Positions 35,274-43,588 of a DNA stretch of 64,000 nucleotides are shown here, one piece after another. How positions within the stretch are numbered: position 1 is the first letter of the stretch; each line of letters starts with the position of its first letter. Source of the DNA: Myxococcales bacterium (lineage in GTDB: Bacteria; Myxococcota_A; Polyangia; Nannocystales; Nannocystaceae); contig JACKDW010000023.1 of the NCBI GenBank assembly GCA_020633295.1, positions 84,720 to 148,719 on the forward strand. Direction: 5' to 3'. The notes under the pieces were generated by a model. The model did no database searches and was not told the DNA's origin. It worked only from the letters and a program-made list of their open reading frames with translations. Both the position numbers and the translations under genes were made by a program.

Positions 35274-36158
35274 ATGCGCATCACGACTACCCCGGCAGAC
35301 GCCGCTGGACGATTCTCCTTTCCCGGGACCGCGCTCGAGGTCGCCCGGATGGGCTACGGCGCGATGCAGCTCGCTGGCCCCCACGTGTTCGGTCCCCCGA
35401 AGGACGAGGAGGCGGCGAAGGACGTGCTCCGGACCGCGCTCGCGCTCGGCGTCGATCACATCGACACCAGCGACTTCTACGGGCCCTACGTGACGAACCG
35501 CCTGATCCGCGAGGCGCTTCACCCGTACCCCGACGATCTCGTGCTCGTCACGAAGGTCGGCGCCCGGCGCGGCGACGACGGCTCGTGGCTGCCGGCGTTC
35601 TCCCCCGACGAGCTCGAGGCGGCGGTCATGGACAACCTCCAGCGCCTCGCGCTCGAGGCCGTGGACATCGTCAACCTCCGGATGATCTTCGGCATGGGCC
35701 CGACGGAGGGATCGATCGCCGCCCAGATCACGCGCCTCGCCGAGCTGCAGCAGCGCGGGCTCGTCAAGCACATCGGGGTGAGCAACGCGACGCCGGCTCA
35801 GATCGCGGAGGCCCGGGCGACCTGCGACGTCGTCTGCGTGCAGAACCACTACAACCTCGTGCACCGCGAGGACGACGAGCTCATCGACGCGCTCGCGGCC
35901 GACGGCATCGCGTACGTGCCGTACTTCCCGCTGGGCGGCTTCTCGCCGATTCAGTCGCGCGGGCTCACCGAGGCCGCGCGCGCGCTCGAGGTCTCTCCGC
36001 AGCAGCTGGCGCTCGCGTGGCTCCTCCAGCGCAGCCCCAACATCCTGCTCATCCCCGGCACCGCCTCTGCGGCGCACCTGCGCGAGAACGTCGCCGCGGC
36101 GTCGCTCGAGATCCCCGAGGACGTGCTGGCCCGGCTCAACGCGCTGCACCGACAGTGA
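35274..36158 (+). CDS. pdxI: aldo/keto reductase, pyridoxal reductase / pyridoxine 4-dehydrogenase (PdxI-like)
   Basis: 294 residues, close to the size of E. coli PdxI (YdbC). From memory of that family, long blocks agree: MGYGAMQLAGPHVFGPPKDE, DHIDTSDFYGPYVTNRLIRE, LVLVTKVGARRGDDGSWLPA, AYVPYFPLGGFSPIQS and LAWLLQRSPNILLIPGTASA. PdxI reduces pyridoxal with NADPH in B6 salvage. The catalytic Asp, Tyr and Lys are present (DTSDFYG, TKVGA); the fourth AKR residue is Asn rather than His (VNLRM), as in PdxI. The acyl-CoA dehydrogenase gene follows 92 bp downstream on the same strand, without an obvious metabolic link. Confidence 0.85.
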   Translation: MRITTTPADAAGRFSFPGTALEVARMGYGAMQLAGPHVFGPPKDEEAAKDVLRTALALGVDHIDTSDFYGPYVTNRLIREALHPYPDDLVLVTKVGARRGDDGSWLPAFSPDELEAAVMDNLQRLALEAVDIVNLRMIFGMGPTEGSIAAQITRLAELQQRGLVKHIGVSNATPAQIAEARATCDVVCVQNHYNLVHREDDELIDALAADGIAYVPYFPLGGFSPIQSRGLTEAARALEVSPQQLALAWLLQRSPNILLIPGTASAAHLRENVAAASLEIPEDVLARLNALHRQ

Positions 36159-36250
36159 GCGGCGGGCGCTCGCGGGCGCTTGGCCCTCGGCCGCAGCGGC
36201 GTGAACCGAGCCCACGAACGCGCGCGCGAGTTCGTGTTATGGAGAGCGCG

Positions 36251-37999
36251 ATGACGCTGCTGCTGAACCCGAAGAACCACACTCGCGCCTATCCCGACAC
36301 CCGCTCGCGCGAGATCATGCGCGCGACCATCGAGTTCTTCGAGAGCAAGGGCCGCGCCCGGCTCAAGGCGGATGACCACGAGCGCGTCTGGTACCAGGAC
36401 TTCCTCGACTTCCAGCGCGAGCACGGGATCTTCGCGACGCTGCTGACGCCGGCGCGCTACGGCGGGGACAACCCAGACGCGCGCTGGGACACCTACCGCA
36501 ACTGCGAGTTCAACGAGATCCTGGGCTTCTACGGGCTCGCCTACTGGTACACGTGGCAGGTCACGATCCTCGGGCTCGGGCCCATCTGGATCAGCGACAA
36601 CGAGGCGGTCAAGAAGGCCGCCGCCGCGCAGCTGCGCGAGGGGGGGATCTTCGGCTTCGGCCTCTCGGAGCGCGAGCACGGGGCCGACATCTACTCGACC
36701 GAGATGCGCCTCGAGCCCCAGGAGGGCGGCGGCTACCGGGCGAGCGGTCGCAAGTACTACATCGGCAACGGCAACGCGGCCGCGCGCGTGTCGACGATCG
36801 GCAAGATCCTCGCGCCGGGCGAGGTCGAGCAGGACCGGTATAAGCACTTCGCGTTCTTCGTCGCTGATCCCGGGCACGCGCGCTACGAGTGCGTGCAGAG
36901 CGTGGTCAACAGCCAGTCGTACGTCGCCGAGTTCGCGCTCACGGAGTACCCCGTCGAGGAGTCCGAGCTGCTCGCCACGGGCCGCGACGCCTGGGACATG
37001 GCGCTGAACACGGTGAACATCGGCAAGTACAACCTCGGCTGGGCGTCGATCGGGATGTGCACGCACGCGCTCTACGAGGCGGTCAATCACGCGAGCGCGC
37101 GCGTGCTGTACGGCAACCACGTCACCGACTTCCCGCACGTCCGGCAGCTGCTGGTCGACGCCTACTGCCGCCTGATCGCGATGAAGGCGTTCGCGCTGCG
37201 GGCGGCGGACTACATCCGCAGCGCCTCCGCGGAGGACCGCCGATACCTGCTGTTCACGCCGATCGTGAAGATGAAGGTGACCACGCAGGGGGAGGACGTG
37301 ATCAACCACCTCTGGGACGTCATCGCGGCCAAGGGCTTCGAGAAGGACGGCTACTTCGAGATGGCCGCTCGCGACATCCGGGCGCTGCCGAAGCTCGAGG
37401 GCACGGTTCACGTCAACATGGCGCTGATCATCAAGTTCATGCGCAACTACTTCTTTATGCCCGGGGAGTTCCCGGAGGTCGGGCGCGTCGACGCGCCGCG
37501 CGACGACGACTTCCTGTTCGCGCAGGGCCCGACGAAGGGCCTCGGGCGCATCACCTTCCACGACTACAACCTCGCGTACGACAGCTGCGACCTGCCGAAC
37601 GTGAACGTGATGAAGACGCAGATCGCGGCGTTCAAGCGCCTGATGATGGCGTCCGCGAGCGACCCCGAGCGCGCCGCGGACCAGGCCCGCGACATCGGCT
37701 TCCTGCTGTCGCTGGGCGAGCTGTTCACGCTGGTCGCGTACGGACAGCTGATCATCGAGTTCCGCAACCTGCGCCCGGACGCGCTCAGCGACGACGAACT
37801 CGACCTGATCTTCGACGTGTTCGTCCGCGACTTCTCGCGCTACGCGCTCGAGCTGTACTCGAAGCACAACAGCAGCGACGCGCAGATGGAGGCGTGCCTC
37901 GAGATGATCCACAAGCCGGTGACCGATCGCGCGCGCTACGAGCGAGTGTGGCGCGAGCGCGTGTACGCGCTGCGGGACCAGTACGTCATGAACGAGTAG
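36251..37999 (+). CDS. acyl-CoA dehydrogenase family flavoprotein, long form
   Basis: 582 residues from ATG 36251, preferred over ATG 36239 because GGAG lies 6 nt ahead of it. The middle domain has the flavin/substrate segment FGFGLSEREHGADIYSTEMR and the strand RASGRKYYIGNGNAAARVST, typical of acyl-CoA dehydrogenases; the helical C-terminal domain follows. It is much longer than the usual 380-400 residues, with about 180 extra residues (SLGELFTLVAYGQLIIEFRN to the end) resembling a helical extension of long or very-long-chain enzymes. It would desaturate acyl-CoA using FAD; the chain length is unknown. A 10-bp hairpin 70 bp downstream may terminate it. Confidence 0.85.
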   Translation: MTLLLNPKNHTRAYPDTRSREIMRATIEFFESKGRARLKADDHERVWYQDFLDFQREHGIFATLLTPARYGGDNPDARWDTYRNCEFNEILGFYGLAYWYTWQVTILGLGPIWISDNEAVKKAAAAQLREGGIFGFGLSEREHGADIYSTEMRLEPQEGGGYRASGRKYYIGNGNAAARVSTIGKILAPGEVEQDRYKHFAFFVADPGHARYECVQSVVNSQSYVAEFALTEYPVEESELLATGRDAWDMALNTVNIGKYNLGWASIGMCTHALYEAVNHASARVLYGNHVTDFPHVRQLLVDAYCRLIAMKAFALRAADYIRSASAEDRRYLLFTPIVKMKVTTQGEDVINHLWDVIAAKGFEKDGYFEMAARDIRALPKLEGTVHVNMALIIKFMRNYFFMPGEFPEVGRVDAPRDDDFLFAQGPTKGLGRITFHDYNLAYDSCDLPNVNVMKTQIAAFKRLMMASASDPERAADQARDIGFLLSLGELFTLVAYGQLIIEFRNLRPDALSDDELDLIFDVFVRDFSRYALELYSKHNSSDAQMEACLEMIHKPVTDRARYERVWRERVYALRDQYVMNE

Positions 38000-38070
38000 T
38001 CGGCCGCGAGGCGCCGGCGCGCCGCGGACCGCGGCCCGTCGAGCGCGGCGCTCGAGCGCGACGCGGGCGG

Positions 38071-38096
38071 CGAGGCGCGCTCGAACGCGCGCCTCG
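38071..38096 (+). terminator. 10-bp hairpin downstream of acyl-CoA dehydrogenase
   Basis: CGAGGCGCGC and GCGCGCCTCG are exact inverted copies around TCGAAC, in the gap before the scramblase-like gene. No T-tract follows. Confidence 0.45.
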
Positions 38097-38154
38097 GCGC
38101 GGGCCGAGCGTTCAACCTTGCCCTTCGACCAGGGTGGCAGCTAGGGTGCTCGCG

Positions 38155-38775
38155 ATGTCAAATCTGCCCGCGATCGCCAGCGCGTCGCGCCTGGTCGTGC
38201 AGCAGCAGCGCGAGATGCTCGAGGTCTTCACCAGCTTCGAATCGAGCAACCGCTACGTGGTGCGCGCCGCCGACGGCCAGGTCGCGCTGTACGCCGCGGA
38301 GTCCGGGGGCGGCGCGCTCGCGTTCCTGACCCGCAGCTTCCTGAAGGCGAAGCGGCCGTTCACGATGCACGTGCTGCGCCCGGGCGGCGGCGTCGCGTTG
38401 ACGCTGCGGCGCCCGTGGAATTGGTTCTTCTCGGAGCTGCGCGTGGACGACGAGCGCGGCCAGCCGCTCGGGATGATCGACCAGCGCTTCGCCCTGTTCG
38501 CGCGGCGCTTCGTGATCCTGGGGCCCGGCGGCGAGGCGCTCGCGGAGCTGCACGGGCCGTGGTTTCGCCCGTGGACGTTCCGGATCATGCGGGGCGGTCA
38601 GGAGCTCGGCAAGATCACGAAGCAGTGGAGCGGTCTGCTCAAGGAGGCGTTCACCGACGCCGACAACTTCGGCCTCGAGCTCGGCCCGGCGATGGAGCCC
38701 CAGCTGCGCACGCTCGCGCTCGCGGCGACCTTCCTCATCGACTTCCTGTACTTCGAAGATTCGAACCGTCGGTGA
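38155..38775 (+). CDS. phospholipid scramblase / LURP-one-like family protein
   Basis: 206 residues from ATG 38155. The fold signature is a 12-strand Tubby-like barrel; recognisable segments are QQQREMLEVFTSFESSNRY, FLKAKRPFTMHVLRPGGGVA, RRPWNWFFSELRVDD and KITKQWSGLLKEAFTDADNF, matching the scramblase family (PF03803), including the near C-terminal helix FLIDFLYFED. Eukaryotic members move phospholipids between leaflets or bind lipid; in bacteria the role is not known. The downstream membrane-TPR gene starts 86 bp later on the same strand. Confidence 0.85.
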   Translation: MSNLPAIASASRLVVQQQREMLEVFTSFESSNRYVVRAADGQVALYAAESGGGALAFLTRSFLKAKRPFTMHVLRPGGGVALTLRRPWNWFFSELRVDDERGQPLGMIDQRFALFARRFVILGPGGEALAELHGPWFRPWTFRIMRGGQELGKITKQWSGLLKEAFTDADNFGLELGPAMEPQLRTLALAATFLIDFLYFEDSNRR

Positions 38776-38861
38776 GCGTTCCGGCCGCGCGGCCGCGCGC
38801 GGTCGCGCCCGCGCGACGCGGAGCGGCCCAGCGCGGCTCGTCGACGCGAGACAATAGCGAC

Positions 38862-40718
38862 GTGCGCGACCCACCATCGCCCTGGATCATCGCGCCGGCG
38901 GCCGACGCGGCGCTGATCCTCGGCGCCCCGCTGCTGTCCGCGGCGCTCGTGCTCCCGCTCGCGGCGCTCGTGGGGTCGCGCGTCGTCTGGCTCGTGGTCA
39001 TGACCTTCGGCTCCGTCGGTCACCACCTGCCTGGCTTCTTGCGCACCTACGGCGACCGGGCGCTGTTTCGGCAGCACCGGGCGCGCTTCCTGCTCGCGCC
39101 GCCGCTGGTGTTCGCGACCTCGCTGTGGTTCGCGGCCTACAACCTCCACGGCGTGCTGCTGCTCTCGCTGGTGTGGAGCGTGTGGCACGGGATGATGCAG
39201 CACTACGGCTTCTTGCGGGTCTACGACGCGAAGGTCGGGGCGCGGGCGCCGGAGGTCGCGCGCCTCGACTGGTGGATGACCTGCGCGTGGTTCTCGCTGT
39301 GTCTGCTGTGGAGCCCCGTGCAGGGCGCGAGCGTGCTCGCGTCGTTGTTCGACGCCGGCTTCTGGCTGATCCCGCCCGCGGCGCTGCGCGTCGCTGGCAC
39401 CGTGACGCTCGTCCTCACGCTGGCGATCTCGGCGCTCTACCTGATCATGACGGCGCGCTGGCGACGACGCGGCGTGCCGGTGAGCCCGCGCAAGCTCGCG
39501 CTGCTCGTGACCACGACCGCGCTCCTCTACTTCGCCAGGGTCATGACGCGCGACCCCTTCCTGACGGTCGCGCTGTTCGAGGTGCTGCACGACGTGCAGT
39601 ACCTGGCGATCGTCTGGGCGTTCAATCGCGGCGTCGCCGAGCGCGGTCAGGGCGGGCGGCTCGGGCGTTGGCTGTACCGGCCGCGGGCGCTGGCCGTCGC
39701 GGTCTACGTCACGCTTTGCCTCGCCTACGGCGCGCTCGCCTTCGGCGTCGCGCTGTGGCGCGGGGACGGGCTCGGCACGCGGGTCGTCGTCGCGCTGCTG
39801 GCGACCTCGGGCATCCTGCACTTCTATTACGACGGCTTCATCTGGAAGCTGCGCCGGGCGGAGGTCTCGGCCGGACTGGGCATCGAGGCGGGCGCGGGCG
39901 CGTCGTCACCACCCGCGCCCGGGCGGTCGCGGCGGGAGCTCGCGCACCTGCTGATCTTCGTCGGGATGATGCTCGCGCTGTGGCGGATCGAGCGTCGACC
40001 GGCGAAGCCCGGCGCGCTCGAGGTGTGCGAGGCGATGGTCGCGCTCGTCCCCGAGAGCCCGACCGCGCGACAGAACCTCGGCGCGGAGCTGCTGGCGCGC
40101 GGTGAGCTCGAGGGCGCGGTCGCGCAGCTGCGAGAGGCGGCGCACCTGCGGCCGGGCTTCCTCGACGTCCAGCTCGCGCTCGGCCGCGCGCTGCTGGCGA
40201 GCGGCGCGGCCGAGGCGGCGCGCGAGGTGTTCACCCGCGCGCTCACGCTCGCGCCGGAGCACGGCGAGGCCCACCTCGCGCTCGCCGAGCTCGCGCTCGG
40301 GGACCGCCGGATCGAGGACGCGATCGATCACTATCAGCGCGCGCTCGCGGTGCGGGAGCGCGACGCGAAGGCCCACGGAAACGTCGCGTACGCGCTGGCG
40401 GCGAGCGGGCGGCTCGACGACGGCTTGCGCCACGTCCAGCGCGCGATCGAGCTGGAGCCGCGCCTGCTGCTGGCGCGCGTCAACGCGGGGCTGATCCTCG
40501 ACGCGCTCGGTCGCCGCGACGAGGCGCTCGCGGAATTGCGAGTCGCGGTCTCGCTCGAGCCGAGCAGCGTGCAGGCGTGGAGCAACCTCGGCGGCGTCCT
40601 GATGAAGCTGGGGCGCGGGGCCGAGGCGGCGCGCGCGTTCCGGGCCGCGCTCGCCATCGACCCCAGCTTCGCGCCGGCGCGTCACAACCTCGCGCGGCTG
40701 TCCGCGCGCCCGCGCTGA
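38862..40718 (+). CDS. polytopic membrane protein with C-terminal TPR repeats
   Basis: 618 residues from GTG 38862 (VRDPPSPWIIAPAADAALIL); no ATG precedes the first helix. About ten membrane helices fill residues 10-365, with conserved-looking His and aromatic residues (VGHHLPGFLRTYGDRALF, WHGMMQHYGFLRVYDAK, ILHFYYDGFIWKLR) like those of HxxxH membrane enzymes or carriers. From about 390 the protein has five or six TPRs (NLGAELLARGELEGAVAQLR and similar). Such membrane-TPR proteins often act in glycan or lipid assembly, but I cannot assign a reaction. It is convergent with the TonB-like gene across a strong terminator. Confidence 0.8.
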   Translation: MRDPPSPWIIAPAADAALILGAPLLSAALVLPLAALVGSRVVWLVVMTFGSVGHHLPGFLRTYGDRALFRQHRARFLLAPPLVFATSLWFAAYNLHGVLLLSLVWSVWHGMMQHYGFLRVYDAKVGARAPEVARLDWWMTCAWFSLCLLWSPVQGASVLASLFDAGFWLIPPAALRVAGTVTLVLTLAISALYLIMTARWRRRGVPVSPRKLALLVTTTALLYFARVMTRDPFLTVALFEVLHDVQYLAIVWAFNRGVAERGQGGRLGRWLYRPRALAVAVYVTLCLAYGALAFGVALWRGDGLGTRVVVALLATSGILHFYYDGFIWKLRRAEVSAGLGIEAGAGASSPPAPGRSRRELAHLLIFVGMMLALWRIERRPAKPGALEVCEAMVALVPESPTARQNLGAELLARGELEGAVAQLREAAHLRPGFLDVQLALGRALLASGAAEAAREVFTRALTLAPEHGEAHLALAELALGDRRIEDAIDHYQRALAVRERDAKAHGNVAYALAASGRLDDGLRHVQRAIELEPRLLLARVNAGLILDALGRRDEALAELRVAVSLEPSSVQAWSNLGGVLMKLGRGAEAARAFRAALAIDPSFAPARHNLARLSARPR

Positions 40719-40725
40719 GCTGCCT

Positions 40726-40760
40726 GCTGGCGCTCGCGCCTGCTGGGGGCGAGCGCCAGC
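40726..40760. terminator. 12-bp perfect hairpin between convergent genes
   Basis: GCTGGCGCTCGC and GCGAGCGCCAGC are exact inverted copies around an 11-nt loop in the 52-bp gap between two convergent genes. It is a likely bidirectional terminator. Confidence 0.6.
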
Positions 40761-40770
40761 GGGCGGCGGC

Positions 40771-41847
40771 TCAGAAGCGCAGCGTGACGGCCGTGCCCTG
40801 CTGCGCGCTGGAGAACGGCTCGAAGCTCGCGGTGCGCAGCGCCGCGGTCGCGCAGGCGACCAGCGCGGCGCTCGCACCCGCCGTCATCGACGTGGCCGAA
40901 GCGACCTGTCCGTTTGAACCATTGATCGAGAGCTTGATCGCCAGCTTGGAGCCGGCGGCCGCGTGCGCGCGACACTCACGCTCGGCGCGCTGCTTGGCGC
41001 TGGCGAGCCCGCGCTTGATCTGGGACAAGCTCAGCTTGTCGGGCAGCGCGGCGCTCACGGGGCCCTTCGGCGTCGAGGGCTCGGTGGGGGCGGCGCGCGA
41101 CGGCATGCAGCGCTTCGGGTGGAGCAGGCACTCCACGCTGTCCACGGCCGGTCCGTCCGCGGCGGGCGCGGCCGCGGGGGTCTCGGACGCGGTCGGCGGC
41201 GGCGCGGACTTGGGCGGCTTCTTCGACGGTCGTGGCCGGCGCGGGGGGGCTCGCTTCGACGCGGCGGTCGCTTCAGTCACGTCGGCCGTGTCGGCCGCGT
41301 CGGCCGCGTCGGCCGCGTCGCCCGTCGCGTCCGCGACGGGCGGCGTCGCGGCGGCGTCGTGCTCCGACGCGAGCGCCGCTCGATCCTCGGGCGTGACCGC
41401 GGCGACGCTCGCGGGCTCGGGCGCGGTCTGAATCACGACGCGCGTCGGCGTCTGGGGCGTCGTCTGGATCACGGCCCACACGCCGAGGAACACCGTCGCC
41501 ACGCCGAGCGCGGCGATCGTCGCGAGCAGGCCGCCGCGGGACGCCGCCGGCTCGCGGGTGCTCGCCACGCGCGTCTGCGCCGTGATCCGCGGCGACGGGG
41601 CCGGGAGCGCCGTCGTCACGCTGCGCGCGAGCGACATGGGCGCTGGCTCGCTCAGGATCGAATTGAGATCGATGAGCCCGGAGCTCGCGGCGTCCAGGGG
41701 CGCGCGGACGTCGGAGCGCGGACGCGGGGGCGAGGCGTCGACGGCAGCGGGGCGCGCGGGCGCGAGCGCGTTGAGGGAGAACAGGACAGAGTTCTCGGCG
41801 CGGGCGCCAGAGAACAGCTCGGAACGATGAAGGGATGCGGAGGACAT
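40771..41847 (-). CDS. single-pass membrane protein with AgmX/TonB-like C-terminal domain
   Basis: 358 residues from ATG 41847, supported by GGAG about 10 nt upstream; the longer frame to 41952 is shadow. A cytoplasmic N-terminal 110 residues precede one membrane helix (LLATIAALGVATVFLGVWAV), then a long Ala/Pro/Asp-rich periplasmic linker with a DAADAADAADTAD run and a KRAPPRRPRPSKKPP stretch. The C-terminal 90 residues (LSLSQIKRGLASAKQRAERE, KLAIKLSINGSNGQVASA, CATAALRTASFEPF) resemble the TonB-like C-terminal domain of myxobacterial AgmX/GltJ-type proteins. A link to envelope energy coupling or motility is inference. Confidence 0.7.
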   Translation of the reverse strand: MSSASLHRSELFSGARAENSVLFSLNALAPARPAAVDASPPRPRSDVRAPLDAASSGLIDLNSILSEPAPMSLARSVTTALPAPSPRITAQTRVASTREPAASRGGLLATIAALGVATVFLGVWAVIQTTPQTPTRVVIQTAPEPASVAAVTPEDRAALASEHDAAATPPVADATGDAADAADAADTADVTEATAASKRAPPRRPRPSKKPPKSAPPPTASETPAAAPAADGPAVDSVECLLHPKRCMPSRAAPTEPSTPKGPVSAALPDKLSLSQIKRGLASAKQRAERECRAHAAAGSKLAIKLSINGSNGQVASATSMTAGASAALVACATAALRTASFEPFSSAQQGTAVTLRF

Positions 41848-42143
41848 GGCGGAGGATCTCCGGGCGCGCTCGCCATGGACCGGAGCGTCCGCCACCAAGG
41901 GGGCTGGACGCGGGTCGCTGACGAGATCGCGACTGGGTGCTCGTAACCCCAACGCGTCGCGGCGGGCGGGGATCTGAGCGCGGTGGTTTTTTCAGCGGAC
42001 CCGCGGCAAATCGACGTCCGCGCGCGAGCGAACGACCGCCGGCTCCATCACGCGTACGCGACTGGATCCCGGTGTAGGCCCACCGAGCGTCGCGTCAGCC
42101 GTCGCGCTTGAAAGCGCCGCGCCGGCCGGCGTATCGTCGCAAA
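41848..42143. other. 296-bp region between TonB-like gene and tRNA-like gene
   Basis: No gene is seen. It should contain the promoters of the minus-strand TonB-like gene and of the plus-strand tRNA-like gene. A short T-run (ggtggttttttcagcggac) at about 41,982 stands out from the GC-rich background. Confidence 0.3.
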
Positions 42144-42252
42144 CGGGCGGTAGCGCAGAGGTCGTCGCGCCGTACCCCATGAGGGGTCTCGAGTGCCCAA
42201 TGCACTCCCGAAATCATAATGGAGGACGTCGGTTCGAATCCGACCCGCCCGA
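42144..42252 (+). tRNA. aberrant tRNA-Met(CAT)-like gene with enlarged middle
   Basis: The outer parts are canonical: acceptor CGGGCGG/CCGCCCG (7 of 7 pairs), TA, D stem GCGC/GCGC, T arm GTCGG-TTCGAAT-CCGAC and discriminator A. The middle is 57 nt instead of about 23. It contains hairpin ACCCC-ATGA-GGGGT, hairpin GAGTGC-CCAAT-GCACTC, and then an ATCATAA loop with anticodon CAT at 42215-42217. The arm around that loop pairs CTCC with GGAG only if three bases (CGA) bulge. The whole is 109 nt. It could be a tRNA with an unknown insert, a decayed tRNA or a tRNA-like RNA. It ends 64 bp ahead of the SDR gene. Confidence 0.55.
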
Positions 42253-42316
42253 TCCCGGGATACCCCCGAACGCGCAGCAGCTCGCGGCCTGTCTCGAGAC
42301 GCTGCGGGCGGTCTCC

Positions 42317-43588
42317 GTGCTCCCACCGGACGATCCGCGCTACGTGGCGCTAGAGCAGGCCGTCGGCGCGCTGGTGAAGTCGGCGAAGCGCAAGCGCCGG
42401 CGCCAGCGACGGCAGGCGGCTCGCGCCGCCGACCGAGCGGCGCTCGAGGCCTGCCTCGAGTCGACGCCCGCGCGCGCGCTCGAGGGCGGGCCGGCGTCAG
42501 CGGGCGCGTCGGCGACGACGCTGCACAGCGAGAAGATGTGCTCGGTGTGCAAGCAGGGGTATCGCGTCATTCACCCCCGCTATCCGCATCACTGCCGCGC
42601 GTGCGGAGATCGAGACTGGTCCCGGCGGACGCGGCGCGTCGATCTGCGAGGCCGCCGGGCGCTCGTGACGGGCGGGCGCATCAAGATCGGGCACGCGCTC
42701 GCGCTCCGCCTCCTGCGAGACGGCGCCCACGTCGCGATCACGACGCGCTTCCCCGCGGACGCGCGCCGTCGCTTCGCCGCCCAGCCTGACGTCGACGAGT
42801 GGCGCGCGCGGCTCGAGATCTGTCCCTTGCACCTGGGCGCGCTCCCTGGGCTGCTGCGGTGGATCGACGGGCGGCGCCGCGCGTGGCCGCACCTCGACAT
42901 CCTGGTCAACAACGCCGCCCAGACCGTGCGCCGCCCGCCCGAGTACTACGCGCGCTGGGCCGCGCTCGAGCGATCGGACGCGCTCGCGCCGATCGAGGAG
43001 GCCGCGCTCGCGCGCTTCCACGCGCGCTGCCTGGGCGCGCCCGAGACGCCGTCGGCGTTCCCGGCGGGGGAGGAGGACGAGGAGGGCCTCCCGCTGGATC
43101 TGCGGCGCGTCAACAGCTGGAAGCTCGAGGCCGACGGCGTGGCGCCGATCGAGCTCGCCGAGGTCATGCTCGTCAACACGATCGCGCCCTTCGTGCTGAC
43201 GACGGGGCTCTCCGAGCTGCTGCGCGCGAGCCCGCACCGCGATCGCTACGTCGTGCACGCGAGCGCGCTCGAGGGCCAGTTTCGCGTGCGCCGCAAGATG
43301 CCCCGGCACCCGCACACGAACATGGCGAAGGCGGCGCTGAACATGTTCACGCGCACCTCGGGCGAGTCCTACGCGCGCCAGGGGATCTACATGACGAGCG
43401 TCGACACGGGCTGGGTGACGAACGAGAACCCGCAGCCGGAGCGCGACCGTCAGCGCGCGCGCGGCTTCCGGGCGCCGCTCGACGTCGAGGACGGCGCGGC
43501 CCGCCTGTACGATCCGATCGCGCGGGGCGTCGCGGGCGAGCGCGTCCACAGCGTGCTGCTCAAGGACTACGAGCCTGTCCCATGGTGA
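42317..43588 (+). CDS. short-chain dehydrogenase/reductase with N-terminal zinc ribbon
   Basis: About 423 residues from GTG 42317, the first in-frame start after the tRNA-like gene; protein-like sequence seems to reach slightly further upstream, so the start is uncertain. A basic helix (KSAKRKRRRQRRQAARAA) precedes a CxxC..CxxC zinc ribbon (MCSVCKQGYR, HHCRACGDRDW). The SDR fold follows: ALVTGGRIKIGHALAL (cofactor Gly motif), DILVNNAAQT, and VVHASALEG. In the catalytic YxxxK position the sequence is TNMAK, so Tyr is replaced by Thr. It overlaps the LRR gene by 7 bp. Oxidoreductase activity is doubtful; a regulatory or nucleic-acid-linked role is possible. Confidence 0.78.
   Translation: MLPPDDPRYVALEQAVGALVKSAKRKRRRQRRQAARAADRAALEACLESTPARALEGGPASAGASATTLHSEKMCSVCKQGYRVIHPRYPHHCRACGDRDWSRRTRRVDLRGRRALVTGGRIKIGHALALRLLRDGAHVAITTRFPADARRRFAAQPDVDEWRARLEICPLHLGALPGLLRWIDGRRRAWPHLDILVNNAAQTVRRPPEYYARWAALERSDALAPIEEAALARFHARCLGAPETPSAFPAGEEDEEGLPLDLRRVNSWKLEADGVAPIELAEVMLVNTIAPFVLTTGLSELLRASPHRDRYVVHASALEGQFRVRRKMPRHPHTNMAKAALNMFTRTSGESYARQGIYMTSVDTGWVTNENPQPERDRQRARGFRAPLDVEDGAARLYDPIARGVAGERVHSVLLKDYEPVPW

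Noticed and set aside
42144..42252. tRNA-Sec
   Set aside because: No TCA anticodon with T33, no long variable arm after the anticodon arm and no 8-bp acceptor.
42179..42316. Upstream start for the SDR gene
   Set aside because: It would begin inside the tRNA-like gene; no credible start lies between the tRNA end and GTG 42317.
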